Virus record (IMG/VR): IMGVR_UViG_3300008267_000557
Span: 1 to 24,009 of that record
DNA from: a virus
Direction: 5' to 3' (one strand)
DNA: 24,009 bases
Shown here piece after piece: positions 5,611-13,911 of this stretch. The position numbers were made by a program, and so were the translations under genes. Below the pieces are notes generated by a model, which was given only the letters and a program-made list of their open reading frames with translations, made no database searches and was not told the DNA's origin. How positions within the stretch are numbered: position 1 is the first letter of the stretch; every line of letters begins with the position of its first letter.

Positions 5611-8379
5611 CTATTTCTTCTTATTATTATTTTTAGCTTTTACATCAAATTTATTTTTATTTTCTCTTGCTATATTTAAATCCATCTGCTTCATTTGCAT
5701 TTGAGCTTGTAATTTCTCTCTTTCAATTTGAGCCTTTTCTCTATCATTCTCTGTTCTGTTAGACTCTTTATTGTATTGCAAATTCATGTTTTCTTTATAC
5801 TGTTCAGTTTTTTGAATTTGTCCTAAAGCATCCATATAATCAGACTGTTGGTTCTGATTAATATCTTGCATAGCACCATATCCAGCAGATTTAATTTCAG
5901 CAATAAGTATATCTTTTCTTCTATCTTTCTCAGCTTCTTGCATTTTAGTATCAAGTTCAAGTTGTTTTTCTTGAAGTCTAGTTTGCATTTCTTGCTGTTG
6001 CATTTCTTGTTCATGCTGTTGTTGTTCTTGTCTCAACTTATCAGCTTTCTTCTCTATTCCTTTTAATGCATTAGTAAGTTCACCAATAGATTCAGTTTGG
6101 ATAATATTTCCTAAATCATAAATAGATGCACCAGCAGTATTGTTAGAAATAGCTAACTGTTTCATTTGCTCTAATATAGATCTTTGATTTGCCTTAGTAG
6201 AAGAGAATATATTAAGATCTCTTAATAATAAATCAGTACCATTCATTTCAAAGTTTACTTTTTCATCAGCAGATGTCATATACTGAAGTCTTACAGATGG
6301 TTTTTTAGCTTGATAATATTGTGCTAAATCAGTTCTCATCTGGTGAACTCTTGGCATTAAGTAATCTGAATGTTGAATAAAGTAGGTTTCAGTCTGTGCA
6401 TAAGATCCTGTTACAGCTTGTTCAATTCCTTTAGCAGTATCAGTTTGTCCTATTTGTTGACCTAATCTTTGAGGAGATACACCAATTACTTCAAAACATT
6501 GTTGTTTAAAGTAGTTAGCCATTTGAATCCTAGATAACATCCTTTGAGTTTGTTCTAGGTTCATTACTTGGAAATGCTGGAAGTTTAATGCATTTTCTGT
6601 ATTAGTAATAGAAGTATCCAATGGTAACATTTGGAAATTCTTCATTGCTACATAAGCTTTGGCTAAATTGTTTTTACCCCAATCACCTCCTAAAGATTTT
6701 TGTGGTAAAGCATTTTGATCCAACATAATAACTGTACCTAATTCATCTACTAGAATATCAGCTATCTGGTTATTAACAATGTTGTATCCAATTTGGAAAG
6801 GTTTCATTAAATCTACCATAGAAGTAGATCTTGTATTTCTATCATTAAATACAGCACCTTCTACTGGAAGTTTACAACCATAAAGTGTACTGTCTCCTTT
6901 GAATTGAAATTTTAATGGTCCTAATTTGTTTTGATCTATACCTAAGTACATTGGGTTAATACCTCCTGGATTATTCATACCCCAGAATGATGGATGGTTA
7001 GGTCCTATTTTAATACCTCCCCAAGTTTGATTAATCCATATCCAATCAATGTGCTCACCAAATACTAAGTTATCTTTAGTTTTATTTTTAACTAAAGTTG
7101 TATCATAGATTGGTTTATCTGTTACTATATAGTCTTCTGTGATGATGTCTGTATCTACTTCACCTGTTTCACTTATCTTAGTAAGATGACCTACTTTTCT
7201 TTGTGATTTCCAGTATGCTGTAGTTACCCTTAGTAGGAAGGCTGCACCCATAGGAGCATAATCCTCATTCTCAGACATGATCCAGTTAATAATATCTCCA
7301 CCATTATAAATGAAGTTATCATACATAGACACAAACTGTCTGTATGCTAAACCTGGCATATTTGTATTCCACTCATGTGATTTAGTAGCATCATAGTAAC
7401 TACCATCATTTTGATAACCTTGAAGTGGATAACCTGCAGATCTTACCGGGTAAATAGCTTCAATAGATTCTAATTGTTCTTGAGTCATTACATAACCATA
7501 CTTGTCAATAACATCAGCAATGGTCATCATCTCAATTTTACCAACCCAGTTACCTTGAGAAATATATCTAGCATCAGGAGATTTATGATAGAATGTAGTT
7601 ACAGGATTCCATAATTCTACATCATAATCATCATCATTCATTTTAAAGTGCCAGAACTCTCTATCAGTAATAAGCATATCTCTGAATCCTCTTTCCTCAA
7701 GCTCATCCATTTTAAATCTTTCTTCATCAATTTTATACTGATGAATAGCCCATTGTTCACACATACTTCTATAATCTTTATCAAAGAATGATTGAATCTC
7801 TGGTAAAGTTTTAAGATTTTCTGGAGACATTTGTTGTTCCATTTGTTGTTGAACTTCAGGATCATTTTGATCAAGACCTTGTTCAAGCATTTTAGCCATA
7901 AGCTTTTGTTGTGCTTTAGCTAATAATACTTCTTCAACTTGAGATCTCTTTTGTTCTAATTGTTCATTATAAGAGAATTCATCTACAGCTTTAAATGTAA
8001 TTTTAGTATTTCTTTTTGCAAACTCAGCAGTAAGGACATTAATTACATTAGGAATGATAGGATAAAACTTTAATTCAAGAGCACTAACATCTTCTTTTGC
8101 TAGAGTGTCAACTATATCTCTCATCTCATTATCATCTTCAACAAGATAATCTGTTTTATCAATTACACCTTTAGCTAATTTGTAATTTTTCATCAACCTC
8201 CTGGCATTTCTTCTGATTTGCTTTAATCCATTCCATTCAAGCCAATCTAAATTCCAGGCTGCCCATTCTGCATCTTTTTCACTTTTAGGTAAAAACTGGA
8301 GAGGTTGAGTAATAGAACCCATTCTATTGTACTCAGCCTTTTTTCCAGACTTCATTTGCATTGCATTTAATACTTGCAT
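5611..8379 (-). CDS. Portal protein
   Basis: A 922-aa protein that would form the dodecameric ring through which DNA enters and leaves the capsid. It lies directly between TerL (7-nt gap) and the probable scaffold/MCP genes. Size and content match crAss-like portals: a long N-terminal wing/clip region rich in Trp/Tyr and acidic patches, a central region with NDRNTRSTSMVDLMKPFQIG (about residues 510-535), and a helical region containing GVSPQRLGQQIGQTDTAKGI that is typical of portals in Bacteroidota phages. Roughly the last 145 residues are a Gln/Lys/Glu-rich coiled coil ending in a basic Lys/Asn tail; this tail could be the internal barrel. The call is based on motif memory and synteny. Confidence 0.88.
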   Translation of the reverse strand: MQVLNAMQMKSGKKAEYNRMGSITQPLQFLPKSEKDAEWAAWNLDWLEWNGLKQIRRNARRLMKNYKLAKGVIDKTDYLVEDDNEMRDIVDTLAKEDVSALELKFYPIIPNVINVLTAEFAKRNTKITFKAVDEFSYNEQLEQKRSQVEEVLLAKAQQKLMAKMLEQGLDQNDPEVQQQMEQQMSPENLKTLPEIQSFFDKDYRSMCEQWAIHQYKIDEERFKMDELEERGFRDMLITDREFWHFKMNDDDYDVELWNPVTTFYHKSPDARYISQGNWVGKIEMMTIADVIDKYGYVMTQEQLESIEAIYPVRSAGYPLQGYQNDGSYYDATKSHEWNTNMPGLAYRQFVSMYDNFIYNGGDIINWIMSENEDYAPMGAAFLLRVTTAYWKSQRKVGHLTKISETGEVDTDIITEDYIVTDKPIYDTTLVKNKTKDNLVFGEHIDWIWINQTWGGIKIGPNHPSFWGMNNPGGINPMYLGIDQNKLGPLKFQFKGDSTLYGCKLPVEGAVFNDRNTRSTSMVDLMKPFQIGYNIVNNQIADILVDELGTVIMLDQNALPQKSLGGDWGKNNLAKAYVAMKNFQMLPLDTSITNTENALNFQHFQVMNLEQTQRMLSRIQMANYFKQQCFEVIGVSPQRLGQQIGQTDTAKGIEQAVTGSYAQTETYFIQHSDYLMPRVHQMRTDLAQYYQAKKPSVRLQYMTSADEKVNFEMNGTDLLLRDLNIFSSTKANQRSILEQMKQLAISNNTAGASIYDLGNIIQTESIGELTNALKGIEKKADKLRQEQQQHEQEMQQQEMQTRLQEKQLELDTKMQEAEKDRRKDILIAEIKSAGYGAMQDINQNQQSDYMDALGQIQKTEQYKENMNLQYNKESNRTENDREKAQIEREKLQAQMQMKQMDLNIARENKNKFDVKAKNNNKKK

Positions 8380-8386
8380 ATCTTTT

Positions 8387-10588
8387 TTATCTTAAATTTT
8401 TAAATGGTGATCTTGGTACTCTATAAGAAGAATCCCAATTACTTTTACCCATATGTCTAAAAGGACTATTAGTAAATTTATATAAATCTTGTGAATTATC
8501 CAAAGATTTTTTATCTGTCTTATCTATTCTCTTTTTGATACCTCTATTGGCTTCCTGCACTTTAGCAAAAGCTATAAGAGCCCCCAATGCAACTAGTCTA
8601 TCCACATTCATTCCTTCTCTGTATTGTTGCATTTCTATCATTGCCATTATATCAGGAATCCTTTCAATACCATACTTAATTCTTACAACTACACCATCTT
8701 CTTTTTCAACTCTGTCCAGTTCTTCTTTACAGTAATCAATTAAGTAATTTAGAATGTAAGTTTTAAATATAGTACCACTATTTCTCCAACCATATTCAGT
8801 ATATCCTCCTATAGAGTTTTCTATATCTTTTCTAAATATAATTTGATCTTTAGGAACAAGGTACTTTTGTTTTCTTTTTTTAATCATATGTGTTAGAAAG
8901 CCTGGTACATTGTTCTCAACAATAGTCCAAGCATTATACCACTCTATGAGTAACTCTAATCTTTCATGTGTTTTATTAATATCATCAAACCTTCCACACC
9001 AGCTTGCTACAATTCTATCTTCTTCAATATAAGTAGTTACTTCACCACCATCAATCTTAGTTACTTCTACTGGAATTTTATACACATAAATAGAACATAA
9101 AGATTCTGATGTAGTTGTTTTACCCTGAGCTACTGGATCTATAGAGGCATAATATGTTCCCCAACTAGCATTTTTATCTGGTCTTTCATAAACAACAATA
9201 ACACCTGTTTTATCTTCAGTGTTTTTAGTTATAGGAAATTCACTAATAGGAATCTTATTACTCTTTTCTACATTCCATGTAGCATCTGCATTTCTTGATA
9301 AATTAATAAATTCAGTTACATATTCCTTTTCTTCAATTCTTCTTTTCTGAGCAGCAACTAAATGACTAGGAAATATAGAAACAGATCTTGTAGCAAATGC
9401 TTCTTCAATATTTCTAGGATGCTGTGATAACTCTAACTGGAAAAGCTCTGGAGATAAATCCTTTTTCTTTTTATCAAAGTATTCATCTAGCATTTTTAGA
9501 GCTTCCTCTACTAATGAGTTACCATACTTATCTACACAAGGAGGCATTGACCATTGTTCAGGAATAAATAATCCTGATTTACCATGAGTATTTTTATTGT
9601 CTAATAGATTAGATTCAACATAAAAAATATCATTAGCTTCTGGATGAAGTATCATTTCTCTTAATGGTTCACATTGATCTAAATCACCCACTGATCCAGC
9701 AGCAATAAAAGTACCTGTTGTAATCATACCTGATTTAAGTGCAGGCTTCATGTATCCAAATGTGTTATCCATCTTTGGAGCAATTCCTGCCTCCTCATGG
9801 AAGAAGTAAGTACATGGTCCCCCTACACCAGCAGTAGGATCTTTTTCAAATGATGTTCCTTTAAGAACTCCTTTCAAACCTTTGTTAGTTTTTCTGTTTT
9901 GACCTGGGACTGAAGTCTCAATTTGCTGTTGCCAGTCAAGGACTTTACCTGGGTTCATTGGTCTATACCAAGCAGTATTATCATCTAAGAAGTTTCTATA
10001 TTCATTTAAGAATCTCCATGTATCATTAACATAAGTCTTAAGACTTGCACCTATTTTTAAGATAGGAGTTTCTTCAAACCAAATACAGTTTATAAGTTTA
10101 GCTGCATGGAAATAAGAAGAGGCTATCTGCCTTTTCTTTAATACAGCTGCATGTTTATAGAATAACTCTGCTAAAACTTCATATAATGCTAAATGGTATT
10201 GAGCATCTCTTATATCTGGGAAGGAGAATCTTCTTATCTCTTTATTATTAATTGGTAGGAAGTTCAACCACATGTAGTACTCTCTAGTTAGATACCAACA
10301 CTTTTCCCCATTCTTAAAAATAACTCCCTTTCTACATCTTGTTTTTTGTTCATCCCAGTATGTTATATAGTCTTTACTTTTAACTGGAGCTGCTACATAG
10401 TAACCATTTTTATTATACTTTGAAGCCTCTTCATTAAATACAAATGAAGTCTCATCAAATTCATACTTACCTGGTTCTTTAAATATAGACAATACAAAAT
10501 CTCTAAACTCACTTCTGGTATCAAAACTAGTTGTTGTCCAAGTACCATTGTCCCAAGTAGGAATATCAGTATAAAAAAATTTATCCAT
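8387..10588 (-). CDS. terL: Terminase large subunit (packaging ATPase and nuclease)
   Basis: A 733-aa DNA-packaging motor. The N-terminal ATPase shows a Walker A-like KKRQIASS (residues 151-158) and a Walker B-type strand CTYFFHEEAG (259-268) with catalytic Glu. The C-terminal RNase H-like nuclease shows the expected acidic residues: ASIDPVAQG (Asp484), IVENN (Glu558) and NVDRLVALG (Asp663). Length matches crAss-like terminases. It overlaps the upstream 70-aa gene by 8 nt and is followed 7 nt later by the portal gene, the standard head-gene order. No small terminase subunit is recognised beside it; one of the small upstream genes might fill that role. Confidence 0.93.
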   Translation of the reverse strand: MDKFFYTDIPTWDNGTWTTTSFDTRSEFRDFVLSIFKEPGKYEFDETSFVFNEEASKYNKNGYYVAAPVKSKDYITYWDEQKTRCRKGVIFKNGEKCWYLTREYYMWLNFLPINNKEIRRFSFPDIRDAQYHLALYEVLAELFYKHAAVLKKRQIASSYFHAAKLINCIWFEETPILKIGASLKTYVNDTWRFLNEYRNFLDDNTAWYRPMNPGKVLDWQQQIETSVPGQNRKTNKGLKGVLKGTSFEKDPTAGVGGPCTYFFHEEAGIAPKMDNTFGYMKPALKSGMITTGTFIAAGSVGDLDQCEPLREMILHPEANDIFYVESNLLDNKNTHGKSGLFIPEQWSMPPCVDKYGNSLVEEALKMLDEYFDKKKKDLSPELFQLELSQHPRNIEEAFATRSVSIFPSHLVAAQKRRIEEKEYVTEFINLSRNADATWNVEKSNKIPISEFPITKNTEDKTGVIVVYERPDKNASWGTYYASIDPVAQGKTTTSESLCSIYVYKIPVEVTKIDGGEVTTYIEEDRIVASWCGRFDDINKTHERLELLIEWYNAWTIVENNVPGFLTHMIKKRKQKYLVPKDQIIFRKDIENSIGGYTEYGWRNSGTIFKTYILNYLIDYCKEELDRVEKEDGVVVRIKYGIERIPDIMAMIEMQQYREGMNVDRLVALGALIAFAKVQEANRGIKKRIDKTDKKSLDNSQDLYKFTNSPFRHMGKSNWDSSYRVPRSPFKNLR

Positions 10589-10793
10589 TTTTTAATAGCT
10601 TTTTAATTTTAGCTTCATCACCATCAGTTCTTTGTATAACATCAACTAATGTACTGTGATTTTTTGAAGTCAAAACATTTTGTAATTCTCCATTAAAATA
10701 TTTGCTTGCATCTTCTCTTTTAAATGCAGCCCAACTTTTAATATGATAGTTATAATGAAATAACCAATTGTATAAAATATTATCATTGATCAT
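10581..10793 (-). CDS. Small unknown protein before the terminase
   Basis: A 70-aa, Trp/Tyr/Lys-rich soluble protein starting MINDNILYNWLFHYNYHIKS. It overlaps the 170-aa gene upstream by 11 nt and TerL downstream by 8 nt, so all three are almost certainly co-translated. This permanent position next to TerL suggests a packaging-related role, for instance a TerL partner, but I see no helix-turn-helix or other diagnostic motif. Similar short proteins at this place occur in other Bacteroidota phages as far as I recall. Confidence 0.75.
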   Translation of the reverse strand: MINDNILYNWLFHYNYHIKSWAAFKREDASKYFNGELQNVLTSKNHSTLVDVIQRTDGDEAKIKKLLKNG

Positions 10794-11295
10794 AAGCTAA
10801 TGAGCCTCCACCTCTTGTTCTAGTTAATTGTTCATCTTGTAAATCTTTATATACTCCTTTGTAAGATTGTCTTACAGCATCAAAGTCTTTTGCTATTCTA
10901 AGTAAAGCAGTAGCAGATCCATCTCTACCAAATGTTGGTTTAGTTGTACTCATTACTTCTGCCATATTATCTAGTGCAATTTTAATCCCATTATAAGCTC
11001 TTGATGTAGGAGTTTCATTTAACTCTTTACATTTTTGTAAAGCAATTAAAATCAATTCATCTTCAGAAAAGAAATTAGCATCTATATCTCTTAGGATTAA
11101 TTCTTCTTTGTCATCTTCTGAAATATTAAAATACGGATTCAAGTCTTCACTAGGGCATGTCATATAAAATAAATAAGAATAAATAGATGTATAATCATCT
11201 GGATAACTCTCCATTATATCTTTAAGAAACTTTAAAGTATAACAATGTTCAGTAGGAATTATCTTTCCATTTTGTAAATCAAATAGTCTTATCAT
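10783..11295 (-). CDS. Unknown conserved protein in the packaging operon
   Basis: A 170-aa protein with a recognisable start, MIRLFDLQNGKIIPTEHCYT, an acidic middle (ISEDDKEELILRDID) and a basic helical end containing RIAKDFDAVRQSYKGVYKDL. I have seen this protein type upstream of terminase in Bacteroidota phages, without an assigned function. It overlaps the gene before it by 17 nt and the gene after it by 11 nt. The helical C-terminus and the location make a small-terminase-like or head-assembly role conceivable; this is inference. Confidence 0.8.
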   Translation of the reverse strand: MIRLFDLQNGKIIPTEHCYTLKFLKDIMESYPDDYTSIYSYLFYMTCPSEDLNPYFNISEDDKEELILRDIDANFFSEDELILIALQKCKELNETPTSRAYNGIKIALDNMAEVMSTTKPTFGRDGSATALLRIAKDFDAVRQSYKGVYKDLQDEQLTRTRGGGSLAYDQ

Positions 11296-11464
11296 CTTTA
11301 ATTTTTTTTATTTGTCCACAAAAAAGTTCATGTACTTGTTCTTTGTCATTAAGTTCTAAAAAAACATACCTAGCTGATACAAGACATTTACCATTTTTAT
11401 CTTTTTCTAAACATATGTTAGGATTTGTCCAATAGTTTTGGTGTGTATATTCTTCGTTACTCAT
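11279..11464 (-). CDS. 61-aa unknown protein
   Basis: The product starts MSNEEYTHQNYWTNPNICLE and contains a KDKNGKCLVSARYVF segment plus a charged C-terminus. Its ATG overlaps the TGA of the preceding gene (ATGA), and its 3' end overlaps the next gene by 17 nt. The two Cys-containing segments (NICLE, GKCLV) are too far from a standard zinc motif to assign one. Translation coupling and an intact frame support a real gene; the function is unknown. Confidence 0.65.
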   Translation of the reverse strand: MSNEEYTHQNYWTNPNICLEKDKNGKCLVSARYVFLELNDKEQVHELFCGQIKKIKDDKTI

Positions 11465-11709
11465 TTTGTTTTTTCTATAAATAATTTGTGAAAATCATCA
11501 TAAGGTATATCAATACAAATACTGATACCTGGATCTATTATTATTAATGTATATGGTTCAGGTTCTCCATCATCATCTACAGATTCTCTGTAGTAAATTA
11601 CACCATCTAAATCAAAAGAACATTTGGAAAAATGCAATTGCTCAATTCCTAAATCTTCTTTCATTTTACTATTTTCTAACACTAAGTTAAATTGTACTAT
11701 ATTTTTCAT
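11461..11709 (-). CDS. 82-aa unknown acidic protein
   Basis: I chose the ATG at 11709, one base after the stop of the nuclease gene; a GTG 18 nt further upstream would overlap that gene and is less likely. The product starts MKNIVQFNLVLENSKMKEDL and has a beta-rich pattern with an acidic turn (SVDDDGEPEPY) and a repeated Ile-rich segment (LIIIDPGISICIDI). No family is recognised. It is sandwiched in a tightly packed operon between a PD-(D/E)XK nuclease and packaging genes. Confidence 0.65.
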   Translation of the reverse strand: MKNIVQFNLVLENSKMKEDLGIEQLHFSKCSFDLDGVIYYRESVDDDGEPEPYTLIIIDPGISICIDIPYDDFHKLFIEKTK

Positions 11710-11710
11710 A

Positions 11711-12529
11711 TTATTTTTTATTTTCACTTAACCAATTTAACATTGATAATACTTCTGATTTTAAATATGGTACCTCATAAGGAACCACTTCTTTTACTAT
11801 TGGATCTCCATTTGTATCTTTTCTAGGAATAGGGTTTCCAAATTTATCTTCACCTTCCTTTTCAAATATAATATGATGCAATATTAGTTTACCTGCTTTG
11901 TATCTAGGATTATGTTTTAAAATAAAATACATGTATGTACTTAATTGTAAAGCATAATGGTTATAGTTACAATCATCTAAATGTTCTAAAGGATGTAACA
12001 TTTTTGTTGATTTACCTTCCCAGTTTACAAAACTTGTTTTCTTAATTTCTTTGTTTGTTTTGTAATCTACAATATCAACTGTATCTTTTATTACTTCTAC
12101 TCTATCTGACTGACCACATACTCCTACTGATTTTAAATATACAAAATGTTCAGGATAAATCCCTTCAGTAAGTTTCTGATTAGGAGCATGTTTTACTTTA
12201 CCATCCCAAATAGGTTTGATAATAGGAATAGCTACACCTTGTCTTTGTATAGTATCTATACTAAGTAAATCTGATTCTCTTTGATCATGATACCAAGACC
12301 CTGCAGTAATTGCTCTATCTGTTTCACTTGCCCAATGAGCTTGAATTTCTTCAGGCTTCATACCAAACCATTTAGATTTAGGATTTTTTGCAGACTTGAT
12401 AGATTGCTTAATAGGATCAAACTTTTGCTTAAACTGACCAACAAATGTTGTAACACTTACCCAATCTATTTTATCATTTGGGTCTAAGCTTTCATATTTA
12501 TGATTCTGTGCTTTGAATATTACTGCCAT
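11711..12529 (-). CDS. PD-(D/E)XK family nuclease (Cas4/RecB-like)
   Basis: A 272-aa protein with the full PD-(D/E)XK signature: Glu127 in YPEHFVY, GQSD (Asp142), the VDYKTNK strand (Asp155, Lys157) and the following QLSTY motif (Gln195, Tyr199) typical of RecB/Cas4-like exonucleases. The family cuts DNA with two metal ions. I see no four-Cys iron-sulfur cluster as in Cas4. crAss-like phages are known to carry PD-(D/E)XK nucleases near an IHF-like gene, as here. Roles could be processing of replication intermediates or concatemers before packaging. The start at 12529 follows a 10-nt gap after the Cys-rich gene. Confidence 0.85.
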   Translation of the reverse strand: MAVIFKAQNHKYESLDPNDKIDWVSVTTFVGQFKQKFDPIKQSIKSAKNPKSKWFGMKPEEIQAHWASETDRAITAGSWYHDQRESDLLSIDTIQRQGVAIPIIKPIWDGKVKHAPNQKLTEGIYPEHFVYLKSVGVCGQSDRVEVIKDTVDIVDYKTNKEIKKTSFVNWEGKSTKMLHPLEHLDDCNYNHYALQLSTYMYFILKHNPRYKAGKLILHHIIFEKEGEDKFGNPIPRKDTNGDPIVKEVVPYEVPYLKSEVLSMLNWLSENKK

Positions 12530-12539
12530 TGTTATTTAA

Positions 12540-12818
12540 TTAAAGTTTTACTTCTTTCCATTTAGCTCCATCTGGATGTGGACATTCTGATTCTAAAGAG
12601 CGAAGCTTTAGAGAAAGACTGCAACCACATTCCCCACAACAAGGATGTGTACCAGATACTACACACTTTTCTCCTTTTACATCTAATAAAGGACATGTGT
12701 TACAAATCATTAATCTTTTATAATAAACTTTTTCAACAGGATCTGTTTTAAATATCTTGTTGATCAGTCCCTTTAGAATCAAAGTTTTGTTTTTCCATAT
12801 TGTTTTTACTTTGCTCAT
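12540..12818 (-). CDS. 92-aa Cys-rich protein, probably zinc-binding
   Basis: The N-terminal helix (MSKVKTIWKNKTLILKGLIN) is followed by a Cys cluster: C39-x2-C42, C52, CC60-61, C64, C66 and C79, ending in CPHPDGAKWKEV. This fits a conserved phage family with the layout ICxxCP...CC..CGC...K.RS....CP...KW (I believe DUF6171; not verified). Zinc binding is likely; the role is unknown. The gene overlaps the HU/IHF-like gene by 71 nt in another frame. Because the N-terminal helix is part of the family, the long start at 12818 is preferred over the internal Met37. Confidence 0.8.
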   Translation of the reverse strand: MSKVKTIWKNKTLILKGLINKIFKTDPVEKVYYKRLMICNTCPLLDVKGEKCVVSGTHPCCGECGCSLSLKLRSLESECPHPDGAKWKEVKL

Positions 12819-13170
12819 TTCTTAGGTTTTTAATTTTATTAAATTTCTCAGTTGTTTCTAATGCTTGTTTCTTAATGTTTTCTAAAAGAGCAATTCTTTC
12901 TTCAAGTTTTTTCTTGATGTGAAACTTTTTAAATTCCCCATCTAACTTATTAACTGCTCTAGTATATTTGGTTACAATCTCATCAATCTTCCAGTGTTTA
13001 ACTTTGAATGTCCCTAGATTAGCTACAGATATGTTCATATATTCCATATTAACTATATCTTGTCTAATGTTTTTCCAATAGTAATTAACTACTGCAGCTA
13101 CTAACTTATCTGATTGACCAGTTTTATTAGCTGTAACCTTTATAAAATCTTTAGCTTTTTTGGGATTCAA
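12748..13170 (-). CDS. HU/IHF-like DNA-binding protein
   Basis: A 140-aa protein whose first ~60 residues match the HU/IHF dimerisation part: a helix around AKDFIKVTANKTGQ, a second helix AAVVNYYWKNIRQDI and the beta turn VANLGTFKVKH, equivalent to the GFGTF motif. A charged helical extension follows (about residues 75-120). The canonical Pro-tipped DNA-bending arms are not obvious, so DNA bending is likely but altered. IHF-like subunits are a known feature of crAss-like phages. It may help packaging, replication or virion DNA folding. It overlaps the genes before and after it. Confidence 0.8.
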   Translation of the reverse strand: MNPKKAKDFIKVTANKTGQSDKLVAAVVNYYWKNIRQDIVNMEYMNISVANLGTFKVKHWKIDEIVTKYTRAVNKLDGEFKKFHIKKKLEERIALLENIKKQALETTEKFNKIKNLRNEQSKNNMEKQNFDSKGTDQQDI

Positions 13171-13564
13171 TGTAAATAATTTTATAGTTTAACAAAATAT
13201 TACCTTCAGTTTGAATCTGCAATTCACTATTAATTTCTACTGTTTTACTATGACCTGAACCTTTTTTAATAACAAGCTGATAGTTAGCCATTTTGGCTAG
13301 GCAGTTTCTAACTGTTTGTGGTGTTTTAAAAATAAGTCTGCTAAATGGTAATGTAGAATCCTTCTCTTTATTCTCAGGATCACAACAAGCATTACAAAAA
13401 TTTGATAGCTCAGATTTTTTAACAAGAGCTAAGACTGTAAGACACTCAAGATCAGAGTCACTTATTGTTAACTTTTTAGTAAAACAATAAGTGATTATCT
13501 GATACTTGATAACCTCTTCCAAAGTCATAGCAACTTTCTTATCTACAAGGTTAACTTTAGCCAT
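13151..13564 (-). CDS. Winged-helix-like protein, possible regulator or replication accessory
   Basis: A 137-aa protein. The segment TPQTVRNCLAKMANYQLVIK (residues 81-100) and the following KKGSGHSKTVEIN look like a recognition helix plus wing of a winged helix-turn-helix. The N-terminal half has helices and a Cys cluster (FCNACCDPE, residues 57-64). Proteins of this shape occur in Bacteroidota phage late operons, but I know no proven function. The leader AAAATAAACCAACATG supports the start at 13564 and equals that of the 338-aa gene. DNA binding is inference. Confidence 0.7.
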   Translation of the reverse strand: MAKVNLVDKKVAMTLEEVIKYQIITYCFTKKLTISDSDLECLTVLALVKKSELSNFCNACCDPENKEKDSTLPFSRLIFKTPQTVRNCLAKMANYQLVIKKGSGHSKTVEINSELQIQTEGNILLNYKIIYIESQKS

Positions 13565-13590
13565 GTTGGTTTATTTTAGCTAAGTTAATC

Positions 13591-13845
13591 TTAAGAATTT
13601 GCTTCTGCTTTTTGTTCAGCTTCTTGATTCTCTTGTTCTTCTTTTGGTCCCATTGTCAAATGAGTCCTTTTGATAATACAACTGATTTCTCTTAATGCTG
13701 ACTCTTCAATATCAGCTTTAAGTTTTTGATACTCAGCTTGTAATTTTAAAATTTCAATTTGATTTTTGAAAAACTCAGTTGTTTGAATTCTTCTTTTCAT
13801 TAACTCTTCTGGAGTAATTTGCTCTTGTTGGTTTTCTGTTGACAT
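13591..13845 (-). CDS. 84-aa helical coiled-coil protein
   Basis: The product starts MSTENQQEQITPEELMKRRI and is almost entirely helical, with a heptad-like middle (EILKLQAEYQKLKADIEESA) and an acidic Gln/Glu tail. I chose the ATG at 13845: a longer in-frame ATG at 13869 lies inside the promoter -7 element and would not be on the transcript. It resembles small conserved proteins of Bacteroidota phages, with no known role. It begins a transcript that continues through the HU/IHF, nuclease and packaging genes. Confidence 0.75.
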   Translation of the reverse strand: MSTENQQEQITPEELMKRRIQTTEFFKNQIEILKLQAEYQKLKADIEESALREISCIIKRTHLTMGPKEEQENQEAEQKAEANS

Positions 13846-13866
13846 AATTGTTAGTTTAACTTTATA

Positions 13867-13897
13867 CAAATTTAATGTATAAAGTTTAAACTTACAA
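13867..13897 (-). promoter_or_regulatory. Bacteroidota-type promoter for the packaging operon
   Basis: On the minus strand TTG (13897-13895), a 20-nt spacer and TAAATTTG (13874-13867) form a complete match to the Bacteroidota promoter consensus TTG...TAnnTTTG. The expected transcript start, around 13860, leaves a leader of about 15 nt before the ATG at 13845. This is the best promoter match in the window. Confidence 0.65.
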
Positions 13898-13911
13898 TAT
13901 TTATTTTAAAA

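Noticed and set aside
5160-6014. Minus-strand frames inside the scaffold and portal genes (89 and 63 codons)
   Set aside because: They are Lys/Leu-rich shadows caused by Gln/Glu-rich codons of the real genes in another frame.
13846-13869. Upstream ATG extending the 84-aa gene by 8 residues
   Set aside because: The ATG lies within the TAAATTTG promoter element, so it should not be on the transcript.
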